Counted from the first letter of the stretch, positions 1-9,009 are shown. The stretch: DNA of 46,103 bases from Chara braunii (GCA_003427395.1 BFEA01000890.1:279711-325813); one strand, 5' to 3'. Program-made: numbers and translations. The notes: generated from the sequence alone by a model not told the origin.

Positions 1-29
1 GTGTGTGTGTGTGTGTGTGTGTGCGTGTG
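1..29. repeat. GT dinucleotide microsatellite
   Basis: The window opens in an uninterrupted GT run, broken only by a C near position 24. It is simple sequence and probably continues beyond the left edge. Confidence 0.9.
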
Positions 30-64
30 TAAGGGGGAGGGGAGGGAGGACCCCTCCCCCCCAC

Positions 65-130
65 CAATCAATTAATCAATCAATCAATCTATCAATCAAT
101 GAGTCAATCAATCAATTAAAAAATCAATCG

Positions 131-168
<38 letters not shown>

Positions 169-206
169 TAATCAATCAATCAATCAAAATCAATCAATCA
201 AACAAT
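65..206. repeat. ATCA tetranucleotide microsatellite
   Basis: About 140 bases are almost pure ATCA/TCAA repeats with a few interruptions. Apparent peptides in this stretch are Asn-Gln-Ser-Ile repeats created by the repeat and are not genes. A second run of the same tetranucleotide lies at 681-720. Confidence 0.9.
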
Positions 207-307
207 AAAATAATCAATAGTTATTTGTTTTCTATTTAAAAGTCAATCAATAGTTATTTGTTTTCTATTTAAAAATCAATCAATAGTTTTTTTTTTCTAT
301 TTAAAAT
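207..307. repeat. Three tandem copies of a ~33-bp AT-rich unit
   Basis: The unit begins ATCAATAGTT and ends CTATTTAAAA, and occurs three times in a row (about 211-241, 242-275, 276-307). In the third copy part of the unit has become a T run. It appears to have grown from the neighbouring ATCA microsatellite. Confidence 0.8.
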
Positions 308-398
308 TCTTACACCAAACACTCGCCCGGCCTTTGGAAATATTTTGTTTCAACTGTTTTTTCATCAAGGGTGTAGGGTCGGTGTTCCGGAACTCCAA

Positions 399-436
399 TC
401 CGCAACCCCCACCCCCAACCCCCACCCCCAACCCCC
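399..436 (-). repeat. C5-rich tract, possible G-quadruplex on the minus strand
   Basis: Alternating runs of five C separated by AA or A give at least four G5 runs on the minus strand, which fits a G-quadruplex-forming sequence. There is no associated gene, so a regulatory role cannot be argued. Confidence 0.5.
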
Positions 437-680
437 TTCTGGCCGCCACACGGTCGCGAAAATGGCCACGACCGCGATCATGACCGCGGGGCAGCGGTTG
501 TGACTGCGGCGACCACAGCTGCGGGGGATTCGTATGTTGTACAGCCCGTACGTACGACGATTCGAGGGAAAGGAAGCCTTGGGGGAGGGGTGGTGAGAGT
601 TTAGAGTGCGGGAGGCTGGGGGATATCAATCAAGCAATAAAAAAAAAAGGTACGCGGCATCATTTTTTTTCTTTTTTTTT

Positions 681-684
681 CATT

Positions 685-720
<36 letters not shown>

Positions 721-766
721 TTTTTTTTTTTTTTTCCGACCCCGCGCCACCCCCCAACCCCCGAAC

Positions 767-806
<40 letters not shown>

Positions 807-866
807 TTCGGGGTGTAGCCCCCGACATCCCCCCCCCCCCCCCCCCCTTCAGATGCCCCCCCCCCC
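681..866. repeat. Compound simple repeat: ATCA run, T runs and C runs
   Basis: In order this holds ATCA repeats (681-720), T15 (721-735), a C-rich spacer, T33 (771-803), C19 (829-847) and further C runs. Exact homopolymer lengths are unreliable in most sequencing. Peptides of poly-Lys or poly-Gly across this region are artefacts. Confidence 0.85.
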
Positions 867-932
867 CGCCCCCAGGAAAGCCCCCGAAACATGTCGTACG
901 GCCGTATGTACGGCCCGTACAACTGCCTGGGG

Positions 933-964
933 GGCCGTACGTTCGTACGTACGAACGTACGGCC
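933..964. repeat. Perfect 32-bp palindrome built from CGTACG
   Basis: The 32 bases read identically on both strands, centred between 948 and 949. Imperfect CGTACG-type arms extend on both sides, roughly from 893 to 990. A spacer-free palindrome of this length can extrude as a cruciform. No known recombination or binding site is recognised. Confidence 0.85.
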
Positions 965-1263
965 ATACGTACTCCCCGTATTCGTACGGGGGGACACATA
1001 GCTGTGCAGCAGTCATAGGCACAGTTTCTTCAAAAAAAAGTTATCCTTTCGACAGTGGTGTGGCGGGCCCCATAGTAGAAAATTCTGTTATTGAAAGAAG
1101 CAGCCAGAGCATTGCCTCTGGCGGGAGATCAATGAAGTCAGCAAAGTACCTTTATCTTTTGCATTTTTTTCCCTTGCACTGGACCCTCCCGCCTGCATTG
1201 GAAAAAGTTAGCTGGGCGAGGTACTGGCGAAAAAGATAAAGAAGGAAGCGTTGAAAATTGTTG

Positions 1264-1315
1264 AAATACCCCTAAAAGTTGGGTATTTCGTTAGATACCC
1301 CTAAAACAAGGGTAT
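1264..1315. repeat. Two adjacent short hairpins sharing the loop start CTAAAA
   Basis: The first hairpin pairs AAATACCC (1264-1271) with GGGTATTT (1281-1288) across a 9-nt loop. The second pairs ATACCC (1295-1300) with GGGTAT (1310-1315), also across 9 nt. The loops begin CTAAAA in both. The pair may be a small tandem duplication. No gene end lies close enough to call a terminator. Confidence 0.6.
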
Positions 1316-2185
1316 GCTAACATGCCCCGAACTTTCACATCTGCCCCAGTCCCAGTAACGGGCCATGTGCTGCAGGGGCCAACACATGTCCTTTGCGATC
1401 TGCAGGGTCCAACAGCCAGAAACACTGGGGCATATACATAAGCGAACTGCGGGCCCTGTAGGGGTATGCAATGGATGGCAGGCAGGGGTAATATATAGAA
1501 TGGATAACAGATAGCTTAGGGGTAGATGCAATAGATTACAGGGCCAGTTGGCGAGTGGGCCATGGGTATTTCTCAAAGTCTTACAACTGTCATAGCCACC
1601 GTTCCCATGCTTTTCTGGGCCATCTGACTATTTTCAATGGCGCCTTTTTCACCATCACTTGAAAATACTTGAGTTTCAAGGGCGCCCTAAACGAGAAATT
1701 GAGATTCATTTACACGTGCACTTGAGGAAACGGTTGAACAAGAGCTGCGCTTGAAACCGAAACCCACGGCTTGACCAATCCTGGACCAGAATGCCTGGCG
1801 GAAAAAAAGAAGAGCAGATAAAAGCGCCAGTCGAAGTGCTCTGCGGTATCCGTTCACACTTGAACTTAAGGTACAGCGGGGAGGTACCTAGAGTTCAAGT
1901 GCTATTTTGCCCCAGCCGCACTTGAGTCTCAACGGGATGCGCACTTGAGAGCAGGAAAGTGAAAACATTAGGAGGGTGCCATTAGGGGGAGGCCCGGGAG
2001 GGTTGGAATGAAGAATATTCCTCCAACGCTTGAGTTCAAGTGGTGTCGAAGAGGCCCTTACCCAACTTTCATGAGCATAAGGCAAATTTGACTGATGGTG
2101 AGTGGCCCTTCCACGAATCCGCCACGAAATTTGACGGATGGTGAGTAGTGCAACTAGGCCCTAATATTAGCCTTGGGCACTGGGC
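1316..2185. other. Gene-free stretch, no feature recognised
   Basis: This is mixed-composition sequence with no long reading frame that looks like a protein. The only local signal is repeated short phrases such as CTTGA followed by GTTCAAG (around 1670-2045), which may be remnants of an old repeat. Confidence 0.5.
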
Positions 2186-2228
2186 CCGTTTTTGCTTAAA
2201 AAAAAAAAAAAAAAAAAAAGTGGACCCT

Positions 2229-2574
2229 TCTGGACTGCCGCGTGTCATCCCTACGTTGGAGCCATATCTTTATCAAGCCCAATTGCCCCCGAGGATGGCC
2301 ATTTCGGCGAGGTGGCCGAAACATGTCGGGTTTTTTCGCCTACCTCACTCCTTGCACTGTCAAGGTCTTACTATTCTGAGCGAGGTTATCATTGCGCTAC
2401 TCAAGTGGGCTCTGTGTTTTTCTCCTCCATCTCCCTCTCTGCCCCTTCTCTATCTCTACGATATCGGATGAGTTCGAAGATTCCGGCTTTCCATTTTGAG
2501 AGCACTCTCACAGGAGCCTCTTGCTCGTAGATCTGGACTGCCGCGTGTCATCCCTACGTTGGAGCCATATCTTT
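2229..2574. repeat. 43-bp perfect direct repeat flanking a retroelement-like fragment
   Basis: Positions 2229-2271 and 2532-2574 are identical over 43 bases and begin TCTGGACTGCC. The first copy is preceded by an A run (about 2199-2219) and the second is followed by a T26 run (2622-2647). Between them lies the ribozyme-like motif at 2286-2330. The arrangement suggests fragments of one retroposed element family, but no coding part is present. Confidence 0.6.
2286..2330 (+). ncRNA. Degenerate hammerhead-ribozyme-like motif (Penelope-type)
   Basis: The layout follows a minimal type I hammerhead. Stem I is CCC (2286-2288) with GGG (2328-2330). The core CCGAGGA (2289-2295) differs from CUGANGA at one position. 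Stem II is GGCCA (2297-2301) with TGGCC (2313-2317), followed by GAAA (2318-2321). A very short stem III leads to GTC (2325-2327), the expected cleavage triplet. Tiny stem III hammerheads are known from Penelope-like retroelements. The U4-to-C change and an unpaired T at 2296 would probably abolish cleavage, so this is best read as a fossil or a chance resemblance. Confidence 0.35.
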
Positions 2575-3091
2575 CTCAGCCCCGCTTGCACATGAACGAC
2601 AAGCTCGAGCTGCCACCTCAGTTTTTTTTTTTTTTTTTTTTTTTTTTGGAGTCGATAATTTTCGCAAGCATTCATTCGTCCAAATAAACACGGGTCCAAG
2701 AGGGGTGCCCTTAACAAAGGCAAATCAAGACATCCCACTGGTAAAAACGATTGGAATAATAAGTGTCTGAATGTGCAGGTGTTTGTGGAGATGTGCAAAA
2801 TTATACTGTAATTGATCTCCTTTTCTGCATCTCTGCATGGAACATGTCCTGATTCAGGCACTTATTCCAATCCTCTTTGGCTGTGTGATCTGGCCCTAAC
2901 GTACTTCTGGGGAAAATTTGACATCCCGCATGGTACCGCCGGTCTCGGCTGAAAAAAAAAAAAAGAAAAAAAAAAAAAGAAGAAAAAAAGCTGTTTCTTC
3001 TCTCGAACGGCTGCTTGTCCCAGAAAGTTTCTGGTTTTTTTTTTCCCCCCTTGTCGTCCTTCCCTCCTTGCTACGTCCATCCGCAGAGGCG

Positions 3092-3245
3092 AAGTCCCAC
3101 CTTCAGCGTTGAGCTACCTCAACGCCTGAATGTGGACGCTTTTGCGGAGGTGTGCAGAAATGGTGTTTAGTTTCCTTAACCGCACGTCTCCTCAACCACG
3201 TCCAGATTCAGGCGTTGAGGTAGCTCAACGCTGCTAGTGGGACTT
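3092..3245. mobile_element. 154-bp foldback (MITE-like) element, copy 1
   Basis: The ends read AAGTCCCAC and GTGGGACTT. The two arms (about 3092-3158 and 3181-3245) are near reverse complements, including a shared stretch around GCGTTGAGCTACCTCAACGC, so the whole element folds into one long hairpin with a small central loop. It carries no reading frame. A clear target-site duplication is not visible. Similar flanks on both sides of this copy and of the 11025-11178 copy (from roughly 3030 to 3375 here) show that the palindrome sits in a larger repeat of about 350 bp. Confidence 0.75.
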
Positions 3246-3491
3246 GGCCCCAGGTACCATTGGCATGCAGGCCGTTTCGCCGTGCATGATGCAAAAGGCC
3301 CCCCCGCGTTCGGCCCTGTGGTTGTGACAAAATGTTTTATTTTTTTTTATTTTTTCTTGTTCTGTTTTTGTTTTATGCGTGTCATCCTTTGGCGCCAAGA
3401 AAGGCAAATAGCCAGTATTTTTTGTTTTTAATATATATATATATATTTTTTTTTTTCGCACAATAAGTTCGGTTTTATTACCTCCGCAGCC

Positions 3492-3693
3492 AAGTCCCAA
3501 AAGCGGCGTTTAGTTTCCTTAACGCCTGAATCTGGACGTGTTTGAGGAGATGTGCAGAAATCACTGTGAGTTTTCCTCAATCGCACTTCTCCAAAAGCAC
3601 ATCTTTTTTTTTTTTTTTTTTTTTTTGCAAAAGCACATCTTGATTAGGGCGCTGCGGACACTCAACCTCAACGCTCCTGCTACAGTGGGACTT
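3492..3693. mobile_element. Foldback element, diverged copy with T-run insertion
   Basis: This has the same ends (AAGTCCCA and GTGGGACTT) and arm order as the 154-bp element at 3092-3245. It is diverged and contains a T26 run near 3604-3626, with the phrase CAAAAGCACATCTT on both sides, indicating a local duplication. It lies directly upstream of the DUF4360 gene, and an open frame running from here into that gene is fortuitous. Confidence 0.6.
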
Positions 3694-4008
3694 GCACCCC
3701 CCCCCCGCCCCCACCCCCACCCCCCAGAGTATCGTTCTTCTCAAAAGAGGACAGGTTCTGTGTGGAGGGGAGAAGAAGAAGAGATTGAAAGTGGAGACGA
3801 AGAAGAGAGATTGGAAGTGGAAGTGAAGGAGAGGGACGTTGCGTGTATTAGACGCTGCGCTGCGTTGTGTGAGGGGGGTGTAGTTGCCTCGTGGAGCTCG
3901 AGACGGCAGACGTCCGTGGCAGTGACACGTGGACAACCTCTCGGTGACCACATAGCCACTCCAGTCTGTTCAGCAGGTCACGACGACCGCAGACCGAAGG
4001 CGGCAGAG
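3694..4008 (+). other. Upstream region of the DUF4360 gene
   Basis: This begins with a C-rich simple tract (3696-3726) and a GA-rich stretch (about 3765-3835). The reading frame of the gene stays open through here, but the residues are low-complexity and Glu/Arg-rich, unlike the protein that follows. It is best taken as promoter and 5' untranslated sequence. No clear TATA box is seen. Confidence 0.45.
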
Positions 4009-4650
4009 ATGGAGCGAAGGATGATGCGAACTGTCTGTCCGATCACAGAGACGGCCCGCCTGCTGCTGACTCTTGTCCTGCTGCTGATTCTGCTGCTGGC
4101 CGGGCAGGGATCTGCCGTTAGTCCACCACCGGGCTCGGTGACGATAAACGGCTTCAGCTACGCAGGCGACGGGTGTCCTCCCGGGAGTTTGGAATTCGCT
4201 CTCTCCGAGGACGGGCAGAGGATGACGCCGATGTTCACCAAGTTCACTGCTACGACGCACAAGAGCGCGGCGCACCGGACGAGGAGGTGCCAAATGTCCG
4301 TAGATCTCAGTTACCCTGAAGGCTTCGCTGTAGGGTTGGGGTCGGTCACTTTCGGCGGGTACGCAAAGCTCGATGGAGGCGTGTCTGGGTCGATTAAGGC
4401 GTTTTACTACATCCCGGGGAAGACAGGGACGGCTCGCCTCACTCGCAAGATCCAGGGACCCATGGACGACAACTTCGAATACACGAACGGATTCGATTTG
4501 GCACTTTACGGCGAGTGTGGCAACAAACAGACACTGTCGGTGGGCTTGGAAGTCACGGTGAAACCAGGCAAGAAGCCCAAGGGAGCGGGGGGGATCATTC
4601 AACTGAAGTCCCTGCCCAACGCGTGGGATCTCGTCTGGAAGCAATGCTAA
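4009..4650 (+). CDS. Secreted DUF4360-family protein, 213 residues
   Basis: The chosen ATG at 4009 is followed by a basic start, a leucine-rich hydrophobic core (about residues 18-31) and a likely signal-peptidase site after GSA near residue 36, so the product is probably secreted or in the cell wall. The mature part (38-213) matches the DUF4360 layout as I know it: GDGCPPGS near 53-60, a Cys at 94 in a basic RRCQM motif, a YPEGF motif at 102-106, a GGYAKLDGGV stretch, GECGN at 168-172 and a terminal Cys at 213. The four mature cysteines (56, 94, 170, 213) are suited to two disulfides. The family has no established biochemical role. Coding ends at TAA 4648-4650 with no introns needed. A longer frame from 3538 exists but starts inside a transposon copy. 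It is the only intact cellular gene seen here. Confidence 0.8.
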   Translation: MERRMMRTVCPITETARLLLTLVLLLILLLAGQGSAVSPPPGSVTINGFSYAGDGCPPGSLEFALSEDGQRMTPMFTKFTATTHKSAAHRTRRCQMSVDLSYPEGFAVGLGSVTFGGYAKLDGGVSGSIKAFYYIPGKTGTARLTRKIQGPMDDNFEYTNGFDLALYGECGNKQTLSVGLEVTVKPGKKPKGAGGIIQLKSLPNAWDLVWKQC

Positions 4651-4895
4651 GAAGGCGAAGAGAAAGTACGCCGATCACTTTGGCCGCACGGGACCGGAAA
4701 CATAGCTTGCATGCATTCCTTATCAGGGTGCCTTGTGTTGTGTTCGAGGGGGGGGGAAGACGGTAGCAACGTAATCGCGTGAGAGACGGGTTCAGCACAA
4801 AAAGGGAGGTCGAGAGTCTGTCCGCTGAATGTAACATAGAGCATAGACCAGCAATGCCATGATTTTATTTATTGCATTTTCTGTAATTAGAAGTG

Positions 4896-5281
4896 GGCAG
4901 GGATTGTGTTCGCGATCGTGATGTGTATGGACTCCGGAGGTCGTCACAGAGTTCACACGGAATTTGTTTGGGGAATCGGACGCGCTACCGGTAGCTTCAG
5001 CTCTATCAAAGCGGCCTTAAAACTCCAAGGGTGATAGTGGAAACTCTGTGGTGAGTTTGTGATCCCATTTGCTGGCTGGTGACCTCATTTGCTCTTGTGT
5101 TTGGTGTCTATGTATTAATATTATTATGTGATATAACACGCTGGCAGGGACTGTGTTCGGGTTCGTGATGTTTACTGAGGTTGTCACAGAGTATAATGTA
5201 CAGGGGATTTGTTTCAGGAGTCGGACGAGCTGGCGGTAGCTTGGTAATGGAAATTCTGTGATAAATCTGGTGATCCCATTC
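4896..5281. repeat. Imperfect tandem duplication, period about 247 bp
   Basis: Copy 1 (4896-5070) and copy 2 (5143-5281) both start GGCAGGGA and end GATCCCATT, and share TCACAGAGT, ATTTGTTT and CGGTAGCTT phrases in order. They lie downstream of the DUF4360 stop codon and could include its 3' untranslated region. Neither copy encodes a recognisable protein. Confidence 0.6.
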
Positions 5282-5299
5282 CTTTCTGTATGTGTATAC

Positions 5300-5304
5300 G
5301 TGTG

Positions 5305-5360
<56 letters not shown>

Positions 5361-5380
5361 GGGTGGGGGGGGGGGGGGGG
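5300..5380. repeat. GT microsatellite followed by a G run
   Basis: About 60 bases of GT repeats (5300-5359) run into GGGT and then 16 consecutive G (5365-5380). The G run could form a quadruplex on the plus strand. Apparent Cys-Val peptides here come from the repeat. Confidence 0.85.
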
Positions 5381-5459
5381 CGCATCTTCTCGACGTAGTG
5401 GTCGACGTTGTGTGTGTGTGTTCTCGACATGGTGGTCGACGTTATGTATCATGCGCTTT

Positions 5460-5612
5460 TGTTTGTCACGGATGAACTCAGCGATGTAATCGTAGAGGAC
5501 TAAGAGGAGGAAGTAATCTGCCGCAGTGTGCGTGCTTGTGTTTTTGTCACGTATGCACTCTCAGCTAAATAGCCGTAGAGGAGGAGGTCATCTCTGCGTT
5601 GTGCTTCTGTGT
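5460..5612. repeat. Diverged ~80-bp tandem duplication
   Basis: Two blocks beginning TTGTCACG (about 5461 and 5544) continue with similar phrases (an ACTCAGC-like stretch, then CGTAGAGGA, then a GTG-rich end). It is probably an old local duplication with no coding signal. The flanks hold GTCGACGT-type short repeats (5388-5445). Confidence 0.4.
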
Positions 5613-6590
5613 CCCATCGCATTGTGAGGGACCATGTTCGAGTGAGCTCGACTGCAGATCGGTAGACTCAGTGCGAAAGCCTCTTTTTGAATCTGGATGC
5701 GCTGTATTTTTTTTTTAGTTATGATATCAATTTTGTTAAAGGCGAAAAAGCACGTGGACTCAGCTCCAGCTGCGTAATTCAGCTTGTCCAGAGAAAAAAA
5801 TAAAATGGTTCCCACGTGTCCAATTGTACAGAGTACCTCTGTGCATGAGATCCTGACCAGATTCTTCCCCGTCAAATCTCCTTGATTTGGGCGCATGCCT
5901 CTGGATGGATGTGTCCTCGTTGAACGGTTAAAGTCATGCCGCTATTTCTGTCCTCGAACTGGCAATGAATGGAAAAAAGCACCGCAGTCCCCACTTTGCT
6001 TTTGTGCTCTTCTTTTCTGTAGAAGAAAGCGCTGGACTGCACTTCTTGATCTTTGCTGGCAGCGAACGAAAAAAAAAAAAGAAAAAAAAAGAAAAAAGAA
6101 AAAAGAACAACAATGCTTCCGTAAGGTGCCGCTTTTCAGGTATAACTTCGACCGTTCAGCAATTTCTCCCGTAGGGTGCCGCTTTTCATAAACTCGGTGT
6201 TCTTCTGCTCGCTATGTCTAATAAATTAATAATATGTCTTTCTTCCGTATTTTTACTCTGTTCCTTTAAACATTGACACGCGGAGTGAATAATACTCCAA
6301 GTTCAAGGTGATTCAGCGATAAGGACTTTTTTTTTTTTTTTTTTTTTTTCACGTTTTTCACTTTGGCCCCATGGACAACGCATCAGAATTTAAAGGGGAA
6401 ATTGCATGTATTTCGTTTTTTAAGCCCCCGTAAAATATATATATTTACATGATCTCACTGTCACTGTCCCTTTCTGTCCTCCCTTTCCTTCTCCACCTTC
6501 ATCGTCGCCTTCCAGTCCTTCCCGTCATCCTCATCCTAGCCTTTCTCAGATCCGATTTTGAATGCTGTGTTGCCAACATCCACATCTTAC
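5613..6590. other. Gene-free stretch with A- and T-rich tracts
   Basis: No credible coding region is seen. It contains a purine tract (about 6069-6108), a T25 run (about 6327-6349) and a short direct repeat, GGTGCCGCTTTTCA, at about 6125-6138 and 6175-6188. Confidence 0.5.
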
Positions 6591-6595
6591 AGACG

Positions 6596-6838
6596 TCCTT
6601 ATCCACAACTTTATCCACATCTTTATCCACAGCTACATCCACAGCTTCATCCACATCTTATCCAGATCTTATCCACATCTTTATCCACATCTTATCCACA
6701 TCGTATCCAGATCTTTCCCAGATCTTCATCATCTTTATCCACACCTTTATCCACATCTTTATCCACATAGTATCCAAATAGTATCCACATCTTCATCCAC
6801 ATCTTATCCACATCGTATCCACATCTTATGCACGTCTC
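6596..6838. repeat. 12-bp minisatellite, unit TTATCCACATCT
   Basis: About twenty degenerate copies of TTATCCACATCT, with 11- and 12-bp spacing, run for some 240 bases. The exact 9-mer TTATCCACA occurs about ten times. The three forward frames give Ser-Thr, Tyr-Pro-His and Ile-His repeats. These are a by-product of the repeat and are not supported as a gene. Confidence 0.85.
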
Positions 6839-7098
6839 ATCTGCGTTGTTCTACCATCTACCAGCGGATACAGAACAAACAGACGCAGGCCAAAGACGAG
6901 AAAAGAGGAGGATCTCCCTCTCCTCGCAATATCCACTGATTGATTATCATGGTCTTCTCCGCACCTCTAACTCTCTTCACGGAAGTGATGCTGTTTCAGA
7001 AGGCTTTGTTCCATAGGAAGCCATGTTGAAGAAACTTCGCCGATGTGAATTGAGAACCTGCGGAGAAACATCCTCGCCTTTCAGATCCGTCATCATGT

Positions 7099-7428
7099 TC
7101 ATCCGTCCGTCTTGATGACGATACAGTCTACGCTGTGCCAGATGGTGTTGTCGGCGTACGTCGCCTGACTGCTAACGATGTTGACGCATTCGCCAAAAAT
7201 CGGATAGTGAGGGTTTTTCCTGCAGATCTTGTCCCTGGAGGTATAGAAAATCCTATTGCAGTTGAGCCAACTGAGCAATTTCCACAGACCATAGGGGCAT
7301 TCTCCCATGCCACACCCGCAAGAATTCCCACGATTCGTCTTCTTCTCCACCCTGTAACACGGCAGCAAGCATCGTATCCGGGGGAAAAAAGAAAGAAGAG
7401 GAGAAGCCACATAAAAATCCAGGTGCAC
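7099..7428 (-). CDS. Possible exon of an unknown Cys-rich protein
   Basis: The 109-codon minus-strand frame has a cysteine-rich, ordinary-looking composition. Its last 55 residues include WLNCNRIFYT, ICRKNPHYPIFGEC and a WHSVDC motif, quite unlike the low-complexity frames nearby. It ends at a TGA near 7099. A pyrimidine-containing AG at about 7352 on the minus strand could be a splice acceptor, so the true exon may be shorter than the frame. I do not recognise the family. The opposite strand is also open for 101 codons, which weakens the case. Confidence 0.3.
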   Translation of the reverse strand: MHLDFYVASPLLSFFPRIRCLLPCYRVEKKTNRGNSCGCGMGECPYGLWKLLSWLNCNRIFYTSRDKICRKNPHYPIFGECVNIVSSQATYADNTIWHSVDCIVIKTDG

Positions 7429-7534
7429 CTGTCATTATGATTCCAATACCCAGGCCATCAAGTTCCCACTCCCAGCCCTCGTTCAAGGGTGACAACCGAT
7501 AGCCAATCAGGTAAGAGGAGACAGATGCGAGAAA

Positions 7535-8098
7535 GGCTTGGACCCCACTGGCCGGCGGCGTGGAAAAGTTTTGGCGAGGAAGTGTTTTTCAGACCCCACA
7601 GGTGTTGCCCATTGTGGAAAGTCGGCCCGGAAAGGAATTTCAGACCCCACTGCGGTTGGAAAGAGGTCGTGGAAAAGCTGACGGGGCGTTTCTACTCGGC
7701 TCGCGGTCTGGAAATGCAATGCTGACGAGTTTCCAGGCCGTTTCCAAGGACGAGTAGGGGGGGGGCATGTCAAACAGTTTCCAAAAAACGGCTGGACGGC
7801 GCGAACCACGGACCGTCGTCGTGGACCGTTTTGTGGACCAGTACGCTGGCGCAAACCACGGACCGTCGTCCTGGTGCATGCCGATAGAAGGGCCTGGACC
7901 ACATCCCCGGGCCTACTTGCCTTTTTGGGAAACACCCCGGGCGGATTTCCTAATCAGGCATGTCGAAGAGTTTCCAGTGCTGAGAGTCGAGGGCTGCGGT
8001 GGGGTCCCAACAAAACGCGGCAACTTCTTTCCAATCACGGTCGGCCGTTTTTTGTGGCCAACAGCACTTTCCAGCCGGAAACCAGTGGGGTCCAAGCC
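7535..8098. mobile_element. 564-bp foldback element with 17-bp terminal inverted repeats
   Basis: The ends are perfect reverse complements over 17 bases: GGCTTGGACCCCACTGG at 7535-7551 and its complement at 8082-8098. AAA lies directly outside both ends and could be a 3-bp target duplication. Inside are repeated phrases (TTTCAGACCCCAC twice, CCACGGACCGTCGTC twice) and further imperfect inverted similarity. It has no transposase frame, so it resembles a non-autonomous DNA transposon. Confidence 0.55.
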
Positions 8099-8152
8099 AA
8101 AGTAATAAAAAAAAAAGGGAAGTATGTTGAATCTTTTGATGTCACATCGGAG

Positions 8153-8445
8153 TTTCATAGGGGGCAAAAATAAATGTGCCTCCATGAAGTTGGAAAAGGG
8201 CAATGAAAGTAAGTACCATGGTCCCAAAACGACAATGAAAGTACTGCGGGCCCAGTGTCAGGCGTGGTGTCAGAAGGGGAAAGAAAATAGGGGGCATATT
8301 TTACAGGGGATGGTGTCAGATGGGGAAAGTTAATAGGGGACAAAAAAAAAATGCCTCTGTGAAGTTCGAAAAGGGCAATGCAGGTACCCCGGCCCCAGTG
8401 CCAGGCCGGGTGTCATATTTTACAGGGGTCCGGCATGGTTTCAGA
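8153..8445. repeat. Interspersed repeat family, two adjacent copies
   Basis: The phrase order ATAGGGG(G)CAAAAA, TGCCTC, GAAGTT, GAAAAGGGCAATG, then GGCCCAGTG and a GGTGTCA end occurs at about 8153-8330 and again, diverged, at about 8331-8445. A third copy lies at 9057-9176. No protein is encoded. Confidence 0.55.
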
Positions 8446-8613
8446 TGGGGAAAGAAAAAAAAAAAAAAGCCCAAAGCATACTTTTGGACCGAAATTTCCC
8501 CTCCAAAGTAGGCGCGTGATTTTTTGCCGGCATGTTTTTTTTTTCTTTTTCCTTTACGAACCCAAAACCTGCCACGTCTGCTGTTGTTTCTGGTAAAAAA
8601 AAAAAAAGGAAAA

Positions 8614-8689
8614 AGTTATAGAACCTCCCCGCAAAGAAACCTTTGTATTCTTTTCCCCCCCAACGGGGTAAAACGGGCCAGTGGCTTTT

Positions 8690-8757
<68 letters not shown>

Positions 8758-9009
8758 CCCCCCCCCCCCTCTTTTTCGCCTGTTCGATATTGTGTTATTG
8801 TTTTGCTTCGTAAGACTGACGTCTATGACTTCACCAGTGGCTTCTTGGGTTCATTTTTGCACCCTGGCTGGGAAGGTAATGCCCACTGTGGGAAAGTATT
8901 TTACAGGGTGGACAAAAGACGCCAAAAGCCATTTTGGGGCCGGTGGCACTTTTTGCCCATTGGGGGTGAAATGAATACGAAGGTTTCGTTGCGAGGAGGT
9001 TTTATAACT
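8614..9009. mobile_element. Inverted-repeat element enclosing a CT microsatellite
   Basis: The left arm (about 8614-8680) and the right arm (about 8943-9009, reverse complement) match imperfectly over roughly 65 bases. Both arms contain AGTTATA, AACCTCC, GCAA and CTTTGTATTC-like segments in order. Between them are a long CT run (about 8692-8753), a C run and unique sequence. It may be a foldback transposon whose centre was expanded by simple repeat. Exact ends and a target duplication are not resolved. Confidence 0.5.

Noticed and set aside
3538-4008. N-terminal extension of the DUF4360 gene from an upstream ATG
   Set aside because: The extra 157 residues start inside a foldback transposon copy, cross a T26 run encoding poly-Phe, and would bury the signal peptide at 4009.
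6596-6838. Bacterial replication origin with DnaA boxes
   Set aside because: The rest of the window is clearly eukaryotic, and the 9-mers are part of a regular 12-bp minisatellite with no AT-rich unwinding region or dnaA/dnaN context.
8692-8760. Poly-Ser/Leu protein across the CT tract
   Set aside because: The frames are produced by the CT microsatellite.
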